Part shown: in pieces, positions 17,125 through 26,010 of the stretch
How the letters are laid out: each line of letters begins with the position of its first letter
How positions within the stretch are numbered: the first letter of the stretch is position 1
Origin: JAGWAJ01 sp965215155
Lineage (GTDB): Bacteria; Acidobacteriota; Vicinamibacteria; Vicinamibacterales; UBA8438
Direction of reading: 5' to 3'
DNA: 64,000 bases
Assembly (NCBI GenBank): GCA_965215155.1
Contig: CBDCCY010000004.1
Location: forward strand, 3,410,001-3,474,000
Notes under the pieces: model-generated
Told to the model about the DNA's origin: nothing
Database searches by the model: none
The model's input: only the letters and a program-made list of their open reading frames with translations
Position numbers and translations under genes: made by a program

Positions 17125-18594
17125 ATGTGGGGAGTGCGCGTCTTCCGTGCCGGGTTGCTGTTGGTCCTGGCGGGAGCCCATGCCGTTGCCGCGGCGCCGC
17201 CCGAGGCGGCGCTCGCCGATGCCGCGAGGCACGCCGACTGGGCCACGGTCCGGGGCTTGCTTCATGACGGCGCCGAGGTCGACGCCCGCCAGGGGGACGG
17301 CTCGACCGCTCTGCACTGGGCGAGCTACCGGGACAATCGCGAGGTCGCGGCCCTGCTGATTCGCGCCGGGGCCGACGTCGACGCCGTGAACGACCTCGGG
17401 GTCACGCCGCTCTGGGCCGCGTGCGAGAACGGCAGCTCGGCGATGGTCGAGACCCTGCTCGCGGCCGGCGCCGACCCGAACGTGCCGTTGCCGTTCGGGG
17501 AGACGCCGTTGATGACGGCGTCCCGGGCCGGCAACGCCGACGCGGTGGGCCGGCTGCTGGACGCGGGGGCCCACGTCGACGCGCGCACCGCGGAGGGGGC
17601 CTACGGCGCGCAGACGGCTCTCATGTGGGCGGTCGCGCAGGGCCATCCGTCGGTCGTCGAGGTGCTGCTGGCGCATGGCGCCGACGTCCAGGCACGCTCG
17701 ACGACGTTCACCGAGACCGTCAAGACCATCCCGACGTACGCCAACTACGGTCTGCAGTGCGTGCCCCGCGACGAGTGCTACATCACCGAGGTCCGGAGCG
17801 GTGGCTTCACCCCGCTGCTGTTCGCGGCCCGGGGAGGTGACGTCGCCTCGGCCCGGCTGCTCGTCGCGGCGGGCGCCGACGCGAACGAGGCCACGCCGGA
17901 CGGGGCCAGCGCGCTGGCGATCGCCGCCCTCAGCGGCAACGGCGCGGTCGCCGCGCTGCTGCTGGAGCACGGGGCCGACCCGAACGCGGCCGGGGGCGGC
18001 TATGCGCCGTTGCACGCGGCGATCCTGCAGCGGGATCCCACGCTGGCCGAGGCGCTCCTGTTGGCGGGGGCCGATCCGAACGCCCGGGTGTCGGCCCCGA
18101 CGCGCTACACGCGCGACAGCGCGGACTTCTTCTTCCCGCCCTGGTTCGTCCGGGCGCCGGCCTTCTGGCTGGCCGCGCGGCACCGCGAAGCCGGCCTCAT
18201 GCGCCTCCTCGCCCGTCACGGCGCCGATCCGCTGGCCACGCACGACCCGCGGTACTGGACCACCGATCGGCGGACGGCCGCGGGCCGGATGTGGGTCGAG
18301 GAAGGGGAGACGACCGCCCTGCTGGCGGCGGTCGGACTGGGTGGGCGCGACCCGCTCTGGTCGGTGGACCACCGCGCCAGGGTCGCGGAAGCGACGGAGC
18401 TCGGCCAGGGCCCCGATCGCACCGCGGTCGAGGCCGCGACGCTGGAGGCGGTCCGGGTGGCGGTCGAGCTGGGCGTCGAGGTCGACGCCACGGACGCACG
18501 CGGCCGGACGGCGGTCAGCGTGGCCATGGGCGACGGCTTCGACGACGTGGTTGCGTTCCTGATCGAGCACGGGGCGGCGCCTCCGTTCGACTGA
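17125..18594 (+). CDS. Secreted ankyrin-repeat protein
   Basis: A protein of about 490 residues with an N-terminal signal peptide (VFRAGLLLVLAGAHAVAAAP) followed by serial ankyrin repeats over nearly the whole length, for example GSTALHWASYRDNREVAALL, GVTPLWAACENGSSAMVETL and GETPLMTASRAGNADAVGRL. A spacer with two cysteines (LQCVPRDECY) interrupts the array near residue 215. ATG 17125 was chosen over GTG 17116 because its spacing to the GAGG site is better. It follows the DUF1552 gene by 28 bases and is probably co-transcribed with it. It is a protein-binding scaffold; the partner is unknown. Confidence 0.88.
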   Translation: MWGVRVFRAGLLLVLAGAHAVAAAPPEAALADAARHADWATVRGLLHDGAEVDARQGDGSTALHWASYRDNREVAALLIRAGADVDAVNDLGVTPLWAACENGSSAMVETLLAAGADPNVPLPFGETPLMTASRAGNADAVGRLLDAGAHVDARTAEGAYGAQTALMWAVAQGHPSVVEVLLAHGADVQARSTTFTETVKTIPTYANYGLQCVPRDECYITEVRSGGFTPLLFAARGGDVASARLLVAAGADANEATPDGASALAIAALSGNGAVAALLLEHGADPNAAGGGYAPLHAAILQRDPTLAEALLLAGADPNARVSAPTRYTRDSADFFFPPWFVRAPAFWLAARHREAGLMRLLARHGADPLATHDPRYWTTDRRTAAGRMWVEEGETTALLAAVGLGGRDPLWSVDHRARVAEATELGQGPDRTAVEAATLEAVRVAVELGVEVDATDARGRTAVSVAMGDGFDDVVAFLIEHGAAPPFD

Positions 18595-18850
18595 GACGGG
18601 GGAGCACGCCGGGCCGCGCGCCGTCGCGTCGGGCATATCCGGCTCGTCGTCGAACGCCCTCGTCCCGGGCAGCCGCAGGGCGACGTGTCGGAGGGCCGCG
18701 CCCATGCGGGGGCGGCGGTCACAAGGTGGTTGACCCCGGACCGTGGGCCGGGCGAGGATGGGCACGAAGGCCGGCAGGTGCTGGGAGATTGCTGGAGGCT
18801 CCCGGGGGCCGGCTCCTCGACAGCGAGTTCGGGATTCGCGGGGGTAGGAC
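18595..18850 (+). other. Intergenic spacer
   Basis: 256 bases between the ankyrin gene and the next secreted-protein gene, with no ORF that looks genuine and no clear terminator. It presumably holds the promoter of the gene at 18851. Confidence 0.3.
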
Positions 18851-19963
18851 ATGAGACGACGACTGCTTGAGTTGCTCGGCGTGGCAACGGTGCTCGCGCT
18901 CGTCACGGCATCCCTGCAGCTTGCGGCCGTTCCGGTGAGCGGCCAGGCTCCGAGTGCGACCGCGTGGGGCCATCCGAACCTGGAGGGCATCTGGCTCGAC
19001 GTGTGGTCCACGCCCCTGGAGCGGGCGCCGGAGATTGGCGAGCGGGAGTTCGCCACGGAGGAGGAGCGGGCCGCCCGGAACCAGGTCCAGCTCGACCGCC
19101 CGCCGGTCCTGCCCAGTGGGGCCTACAACACCGTCTACACGTCGGCGAAGCCGGCGGGCCCGCGCACGTCGCTCGTCGTCGATCCGCCGAACGGCAGGAT
19201 TCCCGCCCTCACGGCGGAAGCGGTGCGGAGGAACGAGATCGAGCAGGAGTGGCGCGCCATGCTCCTGCGCAACACCGAGACCTGCCGGAACCAGGCGCCG
19301 CAGTGCGCGGGCGGGGAGTACGGGCCCCCGTCGCCCCGCCGCTACGACACGACTCCCTACTACAACACGCGGGGCCGCATGAACCGCCACGACGGCCCGG
19401 AGGACCAGAGCCTCGGCGACCGGTGCATGTCGGGGCGCACGCCCGACCTCAACGGCTTCCGCCGCATCGTGCAGGGCGCGGATTCCATCGCGATCGCCTA
19501 CGACACGGGGCAGGGCCAGGGGTTTCAGCGCATCGTCAACCTGAGCGGGAGCCATCCGCCGAGCCACATCCGCCTGCGGCACGGCGACTCGCGCGGCCGC
19601 TGGGAAGGCCAGACGCTGGTCATCGAGACCACGAACTTCTCGCACAAGTTCCCGTACCAGGGCTCGGCCGAGAACCGGCGACTCGTCGAGCGATACACGC
19701 GGGTCGACGAGGAGACCCTCGACTACGAGGTGACCATCGAGGACCCGACGGTGTGGGTGGCGCCGTGGACCGTCCGGCAGGAGCTGAAGCGCCAGAGCGA
19801 CGAGCAGAACCGGATCTACTACGAGCCCCGCTGCCACGAAGGGAACTACGGCCTGCCGGCGCTGCTCCTCGGCGCGCGCCTCGATGAGCAGGCGTTCGCC
19901 GAAGGGCGCGGCCCGGATCCGTTCTCCTTCTCGATCTACGACGCCGCACGGCTGCAGCGGTAA
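18851..19963 (+). CDS. Secreted CHEGNYG-family protein (copy 1 of 5)
   Basis: A 370-residue exported protein with signal peptide (RRRLLELLGVATVLALVTAS to VSGQAPS). It is one of five paralogues in this window defined by an N-terminal GHPNLEGIW, a central NGRIPALT, then GRWEGQTLVIETTNFSHKFP, a DPTVWVAPWTV segment and a C-terminal CHEGNYGLPALLLGA. This copy has extra cysteines in NTETCRNQAPQCAGGEY. I know the family only as uncharacterised proteins common in Acidobacteriota; no catalytic motif is obvious. The invariant single C-terminal Cys-His-Glu might bind a metal or a partner (inference). Confidence 0.85.
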   Translation: MRRRLLELLGVATVLALVTASLQLAAVPVSGQAPSATAWGHPNLEGIWLDVWSTPLERAPEIGEREFATEEERAARNQVQLDRPPVLPSGAYNTVYTSAKPAGPRTSLVVDPPNGRIPALTAEAVRRNEIEQEWRAMLLRNTETCRNQAPQCAGGEYGPPSPRRYDTTPYYNTRGRMNRHDGPEDQSLGDRCMSGRTPDLNGFRRIVQGADSIAIAYDTGQGQGFQRIVNLSGSHPPSHIRLRHGDSRGRWEGQTLVIETTNFSHKFPYQGSAENRRLVERYTRVDEETLDYEVTIEDPTVWVAPWTVRQELKRQSDEQNRIYYEPRCHEGNYGLPALLLGARLDEQAFAEGRGPDPFSFSIYDAARLQR

Positions 19964-20129
19964 ACGCCGTCGGACGAGGCCGAGGGCTCCGGCAGAAGCC
20001 TTCCGGCTGACGACTCACAGCCGTGCGACGAGGCGGCGTGCCTCCTCCACGACCCGGCCCCGCAACGGCGAGGCCGGGCGTCGGTTCACCACGGCTGTGG
20101 CATCAACCCGCCCGACCGGCCGCGGTCGG

Positions 20130-20591
20130 TCACCGCGGAGCCTCTACGGTGTCGACGCCGGGTCGCGCCAGCTCCCAGGGAGCGCCGGTGCCGGACGAGC
20201 CGAGAAACAGCCGGGTCCCGTCGGGGAGCGTGATGTCGCGGCCGTTCGCCCGGTTCGTGCCGTCCTTCGCCTGATATCCGTCGACGTGGACCTCGGTGCC
20301 GGCCTCCAGCGACCGCCTCGTGAAGCCGCGCCGGAACAGCGTGTTCGGAGTCCCCCCCTCGAACGCCCATTCCTGCGTGGTGCCGTCGTCCAGCTCCACG
20401 TCGATGTGGATCCAGACGTGCGGATTCACCCACTCGACTCTGGTCACCCTGCCGGTGAAGTCGACCGGCCGGTCGGCGTCGAACTCCGCCGCGAACGCGT
20501 GATGCGCCGCCACGTGCGCGGCGGTTCCCGCCAGCCACGAACCGACCCCGACCACCGCACTCAAGCCCGCGATCAGTAGTTTCGTCCTCAT
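20130..20591 (-). CDS. DUF6152 family secreted protein
   Basis: A 153-residue protein with a signal peptide (MRTKLLIAGLSAVVGVGSWL) followed by AHHAFAAEFDADRPVDFTGR, VTRVEWVNPHVWIHIDVELD and the body of the DUF6152 family, an OB-like beta domain found in Acidobacteriota and proteobacteria next to secreted CHEGNYG-type proteins. The function is unknown. It lies convergent to the copy at 18851 and downstream of the copy at 20649-21629 on the same strand, spaced 57 bases from that gene, so those two probably form an operon. Confidence 0.85.
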   Translation of the reverse strand: MRTKLLIAGLSAVVGVGSWLAGTAAHVAAHHAFAAEFDADRPVDFTGRVTRVEWVNPHVWIHIDVELDDGTTQEWAFEGGTPNTLFRRGFTRRSLEAGTEVHVDGYQAKDGTNRANGRDITLPDGTRLFLGSSGTGAPWELARPGVDTVEAPR

Positions 20592-20648
20592 GGGCCTCGG
20601 CCTCCCTGCCGCTGATTCACCGTGCGGTTTCGCACCCGACCGGTTTCG

Positions 20649-21629
20649 TTACCGTCGATACCACTCGTACAGGCGATCGCCGGGCGGGATCTTGCGCGTG
20701 ATCTCCACGATCAGGGTCTCGCCCTCCCAGCGCCGGACCAACTGCTCGCGGCGCAGGTTCCCGTACAGGAACTCCTCGGCGAACTCGATGCAGGGATAGT
20801 CCAGCACCGTGGCGTTCGGATCCAGGCGGCGATAGATCGGCATCGCGATCGTCCAGGGCTCGGTGAAGGTCTCGGGATCGGTGATCGTCACCTCGTACCA
20901 GATGGCGTCCGGGGTCATCGCCGAGTAGCGCTCGGTGAGCCGCAGGGCTTCGGTGTGGTGGTTGCCGGCGCGGTCGAACCAGTTCCTGCCGTGGAAGTCC
21001 GTCACGTCGACCACCAGCGTGTCGCCTTCCCAGCGGCCGACGGAGTGTCCCATGTAGGTATAGTCCGGCGGCAGCTCCACGTCGTCCAGGTGGATGACGC
21101 GCGCGGCGTTCGAGAACGCGAAGTTCATGTGGATCTTGTTCGTGCCCTGGACGATCTGGAACGGATAGGGCATGTACATCGCGCGAGGAGTCCCCGGCAG
21201 GTAGCACTTGAGCTCGGGATCGCGGTCGATCCAGTTGTCGCCGTTCTCCTGCTTCAGCTGCAGTGCTTCCGGCCGGTACGGGATCCGGCCATCGCCCTGC
21301 ACGACCCCCAGCGACCCCGGCACGCCGGCCGCGGCGCCCAACGCCACCACCGGCGCCGCCGGTACCCTGGCGTACTCGTAGGGATAGACGCCCTCCTGCA
21401 TCACCATGCCCGAGCGCGCCTCGTGTGCTTCCAGGTCCCAGTGCGCTTCGTTGATGGCCTGCCACACGCCGTTGAAGTTCGGGCGCCCGTCGGGGGTCTG
21501 CGCGGGACGCGCCGCGGGGTCCTGAGCCTGGCTGGCGGTGCCGGTCACGCCGACGGCGATGACGGCGCCCATGCTGATGGCGGCAAGGGCCGTGACGACG
21601 GTCGAGACTCGGAAGCGGGTTCCCATCAT
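20649..21629 (-). CDS. Secreted CHEGNYG-family protein, divergent member (copy 2 of 5)
   Basis: About 326 residues from ATG 21629, chosen for its 8-base spacing from AGGGAG; alternative ATGs lie 3 bases downstream and 6 bases upstream. The signal peptide is FRVSTVVTALAAISMGAVIA. Family motifs are GRPNFNGVW, then GRWEGDTLVVDVTDFHGRNW and DPETFTEPWTIAMPI. It is divergent: the C-terminal CHEGNYG is replaced by YPCIEFAEEFLYGNLRRE, so the His/Glu of the other copies are not conserved as a unit, and it has an extra tail RRWEGETLIVEITRKIPPGD. It lies upstream of the DUF6152 gene on the same strand. Role unknown. Confidence 0.82.
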   Translation of the reverse strand: MMGTRFRVSTVVTALAAISMGAVIAVGVTGTASQAQDPAARPAQTPDGRPNFNGVWQAINEAHWDLEAHEARSGMVMQEGVYPYEYARVPAAPVVALGAAAGVPGSLGVVQGDGRIPYRPEALQLKQENGDNWIDRDPELKCYLPGTPRAMYMPYPFQIVQGTNKIHMNFAFSNAARVIHLDDVELPPDYTYMGHSVGRWEGDTLVVDVTDFHGRNWFDRAGNHHTEALRLTERYSAMTPDAIWYEVTITDPETFTEPWTIAMPIYRRLDPNATVLDYPCIEFAEEFLYGNLRREQLVRRWEGETLIVEITRKIPPGDRLYEWYRR

Positions 21630-21973
21630 GATCATTGCTCCCTGGCAACGAACCGGACACCGCGGATGGCTGCCGCCCGGATCGACGGTGCGCTCGTGTA
21701 CCCGAACCTGCCCGCCATCGTAGCCGATCGCAACGGCATCCGCACCCTGCATTCTGTGCGACGGAGCCCGCTGCAATCGAGTGTGCTCCGCGACGTGGTC
21801 CGGTGGCTCCGGCGCTGATCCGCGGAGGCGCCTCCAACCTCTTCGCGTGGTGGAGGCGCCGCGTGGCGTACTGTTGGGCGGACGCGGGGCAGGGGAGCGT
21901 CAGCGAGTCTCGAACGAGTCGACCTGCAGCCGTCCGGGGCCGTCCACCGGGTCGCGCCAGTGCCCGCGCACCG

Positions 21974-22462
21974 TCACCACCGACCGCCCGCCTCGGCCGC
22001 GAGGGCCGCGGTCGGCGCCCCCGGGGCGAGCGGCAGGGCGAAGTCGGGCGACAGGGCGAGGGCCGGCGTACCGTCCACGTGCGTGAGGCGGCCGACCGCG
22101 ATGACCGCGACGGCGTCGGGGAGGAACCCGGCGTTGCGCACCGTGTCCCGCACGGCGGCGAGGTCCAGCCGGCGCCCGGGCTCGACGGCAAGGTCGATCC
22201 GTCCGTCGGCGGGCAGCACCTCGACGCCGGCCACGTGCTCCAGGCGACCGAGGCGACGTACCAGGCCCTGGGCGCACGACGGGCACGCCAGCTCGACCTC
22301 GACCGTCACTCTGACCATGCCGGGCTGGTCCCGCGACGGGGCGGCCGCCGCGGCGGAGTCTGTCGGCGCCAAGCCGAACAGGAGCGCGGCCAGCCCGCAG
22401 AACACCGCGACGAGCCCGGTCGGTCCGCTCGGTCGGGAAGGAGTGCGCGTCGCCGATTCCAT
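21974..22462 (-). CDS. Heavy-metal-associated (HMA) domain protein, 3' end probably frameshifted
   Basis: A 162-residue secreted or membrane-anchored protein with an N-terminal hydrophobic segment (TGLVAVFCGLAALLFGLAPT) and a ferredoxin-like HMA domain carrying the metal motif CPSCAQGLVRRL. It ends at AALAAEAGGRW, but one missing base there would continue the frame as SVVTVRGHWRDPVDGPGRLQ to a stop at 21900, which reads as a natural C-terminal beta strand domain. It probably binds copper or mercury-type ions in the periplasm; the metal is not deducible. It is convergent or unlinked to its neighbours. Confidence 0.75.
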   Translation of the reverse strand: MESATRTPSRPSGPTGLVAVFCGLAALLFGLAPTDSAAAAAPSRDQPGMVRVTVEVELACPSCAQGLVRRLGRLEHVAGVEVLPADGRIDLAVEPGRRLDLAAVRDTVRNAGFLPDAVAVIAVGRLTHVDGTPALALSPDFALPLAPGAPTAALAAEAGGRW

Positions 22463-22546
22463 CGTCTGCCTCCGTGGTCGGGGCGCTGGTCCCCTCGGGG
22501 CCTTCGAACGAATGATACAGACCGCTGCGCGAGGGTGGTCCGGTCC

Positions 22547-23449
22547 TCAGGCCGGCAGTTGCGGCAGCTTCGCCGCCTCGTCGGCGTAGAGGTACTGCAA
22601 TCCGTCGGCGAACATCGGCGGCATCACCGTGAAGTGGTCGCGGTCGGCGTAGAGCTGCGTCTTGAGCGCCAGCGACGGGTAGCGTCGCATCCTGAGGTTC
22701 TCGGCCAGGAACACCGTGCGGCTGACGATGCGGGAGGCGGACATGTCGACGTTGTTCACCTCGCCGGCCCCGCCGCCGAGGAAGACGCGGGCCGGCAGGT
22801 CGTCGTGGGACGCCGCATACTCGGCTTCGAGCTCCAGGGTGCGCGGGTGGGTGCCGCTGCCGATGAGGTAGCGCGAGAAGCCGCCGGGCTTGGCGAACAG
22901 CGCGAAGCCCGTGAAGTAGCCGCCCGACGAGTGTCCCATCAAGGCGTGATCGTCGTTCATGCGGTACCTCTCGGTCAGCGCCGGGCGCAACTGATCGATG
23001 AGAAAGGCCAGGAACCGGTCGCCCTTGAAGCTCCCGGACATCTCCAGCAGGGCGGCGCCGCTGCCGGCGGTCAGGACGCGCTCGGCCAGATCGTCGTTTC
23101 CGATCAACGAACCGGCCGGATGCAGGTCGAACTCCCGCTTGGCGAAGCCCGCCATGCCTTGCGCGCTGGCGTGACCCACGCTGACGACTATCGTCTCGGG
23201 CATCCGCCGGCCAACCGTGTACACGTTGACGATACCCGCGACGAGTGCGTGCATCAGGGGGCCGTCCATCGCCCAGAGCACGGGGTACGAGCGGTCCGGA
23301 GCGACGGAGTGGGACGGCGGCAGCGTCACCAGCACCTCGTGGTCGTAGTCGTAGCCCTCGGCCCGGAAGGACAGCGGCGGCTCGCTGGCCATCGCATAGG
23401 GCACCTCGCTGTCCTGCATCAACTGCGTGACATCGACTTCGTCGCTCAT
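22547..23449 (-). CDS. Putative esterase, alpha/beta hydrolase (esterase D / IroE-like)
   Basis: A 300-residue enzyme starting at ATG 23449 behind GAGAGGAA. The fold and motifs match the putative-esterase family: RSYPVLWAMDGPLMHALVAG, the nucleophile elbow GHSSGGYFTGF (Ser), SRYLIGSGTHP, and a C-terminal histidine in DRDHFTVMPPMFADGLQYLY. No signal peptide is seen, so it is cytoplasmic. It is divergent from the PadR regulator at 23581, with a perfect palindrome between them, so its expression is likely controlled by PadR. The substrate is unknown; relatives hydrolyse siderophore or acyl esters. Confidence 0.85.
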   Translation of the reverse strand: MSDEVDVTQLMQDSEVPYAMASEPPLSFRAEGYDYDHEVLVTLPPSHSVAPDRSYPVLWAMDGPLMHALVAGIVNVYTVGRRMPETIVVSVGHASAQGMAGFAKREFDLHPAGSLIGNDDLAERVLTAGSGAALLEMSGSFKGDRFLAFLIDQLRPALTERYRMNDDHALMGHSSGGYFTGFALFAKPGGFSRYLIGSGTHPRTLELEAEYAASHDDLPARVFLGGGAGEVNNVDMSASRIVSRTVFLAENLRMRRYPSLALKTQLYADRDHFTVMPPMFADGLQYLYADEAAKLPQLPA

Positions 23450-23542
23450 GGGTTCCTCTCCTGGCGCCCGATCGAGCCGCGGTGCGGTCGAGGCCGGCGT
23501 CGTGTTCCGACCATAGCAGTTACCGGAGGTGCTCAATTGACA

Positions 23543-23562
23543 CTATATCGAAGCTGATATAG
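23543..23562. promoter_or_regulatory. Palindromic operator between the esterase and padR
   Basis: A perfect inverted repeat CTATATC-GAAGCT-GATATAG lies 18 bases upstream of the padR start and 93 bases upstream of the divergent esterase start. It is AT-rich against a GC-rich background. This is where a dimeric PadR repressor would be expected to bind (inference). Confidence 0.6.
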
Positions 23563-23580
23563 ATTGGGTCGGACTGCGAC

Positions 23581-24198
23581 ATGAGCCTCGATCACATCCT
23601 GCTGGGGATACTGGCCGCCCCGGCGAGCGGCTACGACATCAAGCGGGGGTTAAGCGAAGGGAGCCGCCACTTCTGGTCGGCCGAGCTGAGCCAGATCTAC
23701 CCGGCCCTGAAGAAGCTGGAGGAGCGCGGCTGGCTCGAGAGCCGCCTGGAGCCGCCGGCCCGCGGCCCGCGGCGCCGCGTGTACCACCGGACGGCCGCGG
23801 GGCGGGCGGAACTGATCCGCTGGCTCACCGCCGGGCCGCAGATGGGGACGCAGCGGTTCGCCTACGTCGCCCAGCTCTGCTTCATGCATGAGCTCGACGA
23901 CCTGGAGGCGACCAGCGACTTCATGCTGGAACTCCGTTCCCGGCTGGGAGAGTTCCTGGCCCTGCTCCAGCAGGCGGAACAGGAGATCGCGGGGCCGGAC
24001 GGTGCGCGCGTCGATGCGTTGATCGGCGAGGACTTTCACGTCTACCTGGCCGTGCGGATGGGAGTTCGCTCGCTGCGGTCCAGGGTCGACTGGTGCGACG
24101 AGGCGCTGGCGCACATCGAGCGGCGGCGCCGACCCCGCGCCGTTGCAGGGGCAGAAACGCAGGATCGGCGGGATCGGAAGGAGCGCCGCCGTGGCTGA
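23581..24198 (+). CDS. PadR-family transcriptional regulator
   Basis: A 205-residue winged-helix repressor: SLDHILLGILAAPASGYDIK, the recognition region AELSQIYPALKKLEERGWLE and the wing GPRRRVYHRTAAGRAELIRW, followed by the longer C-terminal dimerisation helices (Vir_C-type, LRSRLGEFLALLQQAEQEIA). PadR proteins usually repress a neighbouring gene and release it on ligand binding. Here the neighbours are the divergent esterase and the membrane protein that overlaps its 3' end (GTG 24191 before the stop at 24198), so both may be its targets. Confidence 0.92.
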   Translation: MSLDHILLGILAAPASGYDIKRGLSEGSRHFWSAELSQIYPALKKLEERGWLESRLEPPARGPRRRVYHRTAAGRAELIRWLTAGPQMGTQRFAYVAQLCFMHELDDLEATSDFMLELRSRLGEFLALLQQAEQEIAGPDGARVDALIGEDFHVYLAVRMGVRSLRSRVDWCDEALAHIERRRRPRAVAGAETQDRRDRKERRRG

Positions 24199-25021
24199 GA
24201 CGATGCACGACCTGCTTCGGGCGCTGCACATCTTTACGGGATTCGTCGGCCTCGCTGCCTTCTGGATCCCGGCCCTCGCCCGTAAGGGGGGACGCCTGCA
24301 CGTCGGCGCCGGCCGGGTGTTCGCCGCCTGCGCCTACGTCGTGGCCCTGAGCGCCCTCGGCTCGACCTCGTGGGCGCTCCTGCATCCGTCGAGCTGGGCG
24401 GGCGAACCGGTGCGCCTGAGCGAGATCCCGGCGGAACAGATCATGTTCGTCGCCATTCTCGGGTTCCTCGCCCTCCTGTTGCTCGGCGGTGTCGAGACCG
24501 GCGTTCGCGCGATGCGGACGCGCCACCAGCCGGACCGGTTCGCCTCGCGGCGCCTGTGGTTCCTCGGTCTGGCCCAGGCGGCAGCCGGACTGGCGCTGTT
24601 CGTTTTCGGTCTCTTCCACCTCGTCCGCGGAGGCGGGGGGCTCTTCTGGATCCCGGTAGCGCTGGGCGGCGCCACCGCGGCCGGCTACTTCGAGGATCGC
24701 CGGTCTCTCGCCAATCCACGCCCGACGCCGATGGCGTGGTGGTACACGCACATGGGCGGCATGGTCGGATCCGGCATCGCGTTTCACACGGCCTTCCTGG
24801 TCTTCGGCGGGCAGCGCCTGTGGGGCGGCGCCCTCATGGAGGGCCCGTGGTCGTTCCTGCCGTGGATCCTGCCGTCCGTCCTGGGGTTTCCGGCGCTGCA
24901 CCTCTGGACGCGCTACTACAAGCGGAGGTTCGGGGAGCTGCCGGAGCAGATCGCGAAGAGCCCGGCGGTCCGTACGGCTGGACAGGGCCAGGCTGCTGGA
25001 GCTGGAGATCGTCTGGCGTAA
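24191..25021 (+). CDS. Multi-pass membrane protein (DUF2306-like)
   Basis: About 276 residues, starting at GTG 24191, 8 bases inside padR and 7 bases after GGAG. About seven hydrophobic helices are visible: LHIFTGFVGLAAFWIPALAR, VFAACAYVVALSALGSTSWA, IMFVAILGFLALLLLGGVET, LGLAQAAAGLALFVFGLFHL, FWIPVALGGATAAGYF, the MVGSGIAFHTAFLVF helix and FLPWILPSVLGFPALHLWTR. A conserved His sits in the first helix and WWYTHMGGM between later ones. The layout resembles the DUF2306 group of predicted membrane proteins. Co-translated with padR. Function unknown. Confidence 0.75.
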   Translation: MAETMHDLLRALHIFTGFVGLAAFWIPALARKGGRLHVGAGRVFAACAYVVALSALGSTSWALLHPSSWAGEPVRLSEIPAEQIMFVAILGFLALLLLGGVETGVRAMRTRHQPDRFASRRLWFLGLAQAAAGLALFVFGLFHLVRGGGGLFWIPVALGGATAAGYFEDRRSLANPRPTPMAWWYTHMGGMVGSGIAFHTAFLVFGGQRLWGGALMEGPWSFLPWILPSVLGFPALHLWTRYYKRRFGELPEQIAKSPAVRTAGQGQAAGAGDRLA

Positions 25022-25153
25022 GTGCCGTCCGACGCGCGATGCGGGCCAGGAGCGCGGGCTCGGCTTCCCCGTGCTCCGATCGATCGGCGATCACGCGGAG
25101 GGCCAGCGCCTGGACGCGGGCCACTAGCACACGGATTGCGCGCGCCGATGATG

Positions 25154-25882
25154 TCAGCACACGGACCGGAGGATCCGTCTCCACCGCGTCTCGCGGACGA
25201 AACGGGCAGCGGCCTGCAAACGGCGGTGGAAGGCCGCCGCCACGTTCGGAGGCGCCACTGCGACGATCTCCGGCGGCGCCGACGACCAGTACGTCGCCAC
25301 CACCCGCCCCGCGAGCGTTGCGTGCGGCAAGGCGCCCCAGAGACGGCTGTCCTGCGAGTGGCGGCGGTTGTCGCCGAGGACGAAGTAGTGCCGCGGCGGA
25401 ACGGTCACCGGGCCGAACCGGTCCTGCGGCTCCTTCCCCTCCGCGCCCGGTCTGGCGGCCCGGCGTGTCCTGCTGCCTGCTGGGGCCCGCAGGCAAGGCT
25501 CCTCGAAGGACATCCCGTCGATGTAGACCGTCCCGCCGCGCAGAGTCACCGTCTCGCCCGGGAGACCAACGACGCGCTTCACGAGATGGCGTCGCGGATC
25601 CCAGGGGAATCGCGCGACGACGACGTCGCCCCGCCGGACCGTACGCGTCGGCAGCAGCCAGCGCTCGGCGCCCGCGACGGTCGGCCCGAAGGCGAAGCGA
25701 TCGACGAGCACGAAGTCGCCGGGCAGCAGGCTGGGCTCCATCGACCCGCTGGGGATGGAGAACGACTGCGCGACCCACGTCCGGACGAAGAGCGCGGCGA
25801 CGGCCAGCAGGAGGAGACGCGCCGCTACGGTCCGGCCGCTCGCGAGCCAGAGGCACGGTCGGCCGGTGGATGAGCTCCCCAT
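25154..25882 (-). CDS. lepB: Signal peptidase I
   Basis: A 242-residue inner-membrane serine protease that removes signal peptides from exported proteins. One N-terminal membrane helix (VAARLLLLAVAALFVRTWVA) precedes box B SFSIPSGSMEPSLLPGDFVL, holding the catalytic Ser. The catalytic Lys is in RHLVKRVVGLPGETV and box E is GDNRRHSQDSRLWG. It is slightly short but complete. The C-terminal extension RRLQAAARFVRETRWRRILR is basic. It stands alone on the minus strand. The many secreted proteins nearby are natural substrates, but no specific link is implied. Confidence 0.95.
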   Translation of the reverse strand: MGSSSTGRPCLWLASGRTVAARLLLLAVAALFVRTWVAQSFSIPSGSMEPSLLPGDFVLVDRFAFGPTVAGAERWLLPTRTVRRGDVVVARFPWDPRRHLVKRVVGLPGETVTLRGGTVYIDGMSFEEPCLRAPAGSRTRRAARPGAEGKEPQDRFGPVTVPPRHYFVLGDNRRHSQDSRLWGALPHATLAGRVVATYWSSAPPEIVAVAPPNVAAAFHRRLQAAARFVRETRWRRILRSVC

Positions 25883-26010
25883 CGCGTCCTGTCCCCGTCC
25901 GCCGGACGCGGAGGCCGGTCGGGCTCAGCCCCGCTCCGCGGAGGCGACCGAGGCCGCGCCAGGCTGGTCCGATGCGGACGTACCGCCCGGCGCTACCTGG
26001 TCGCGGGCGG

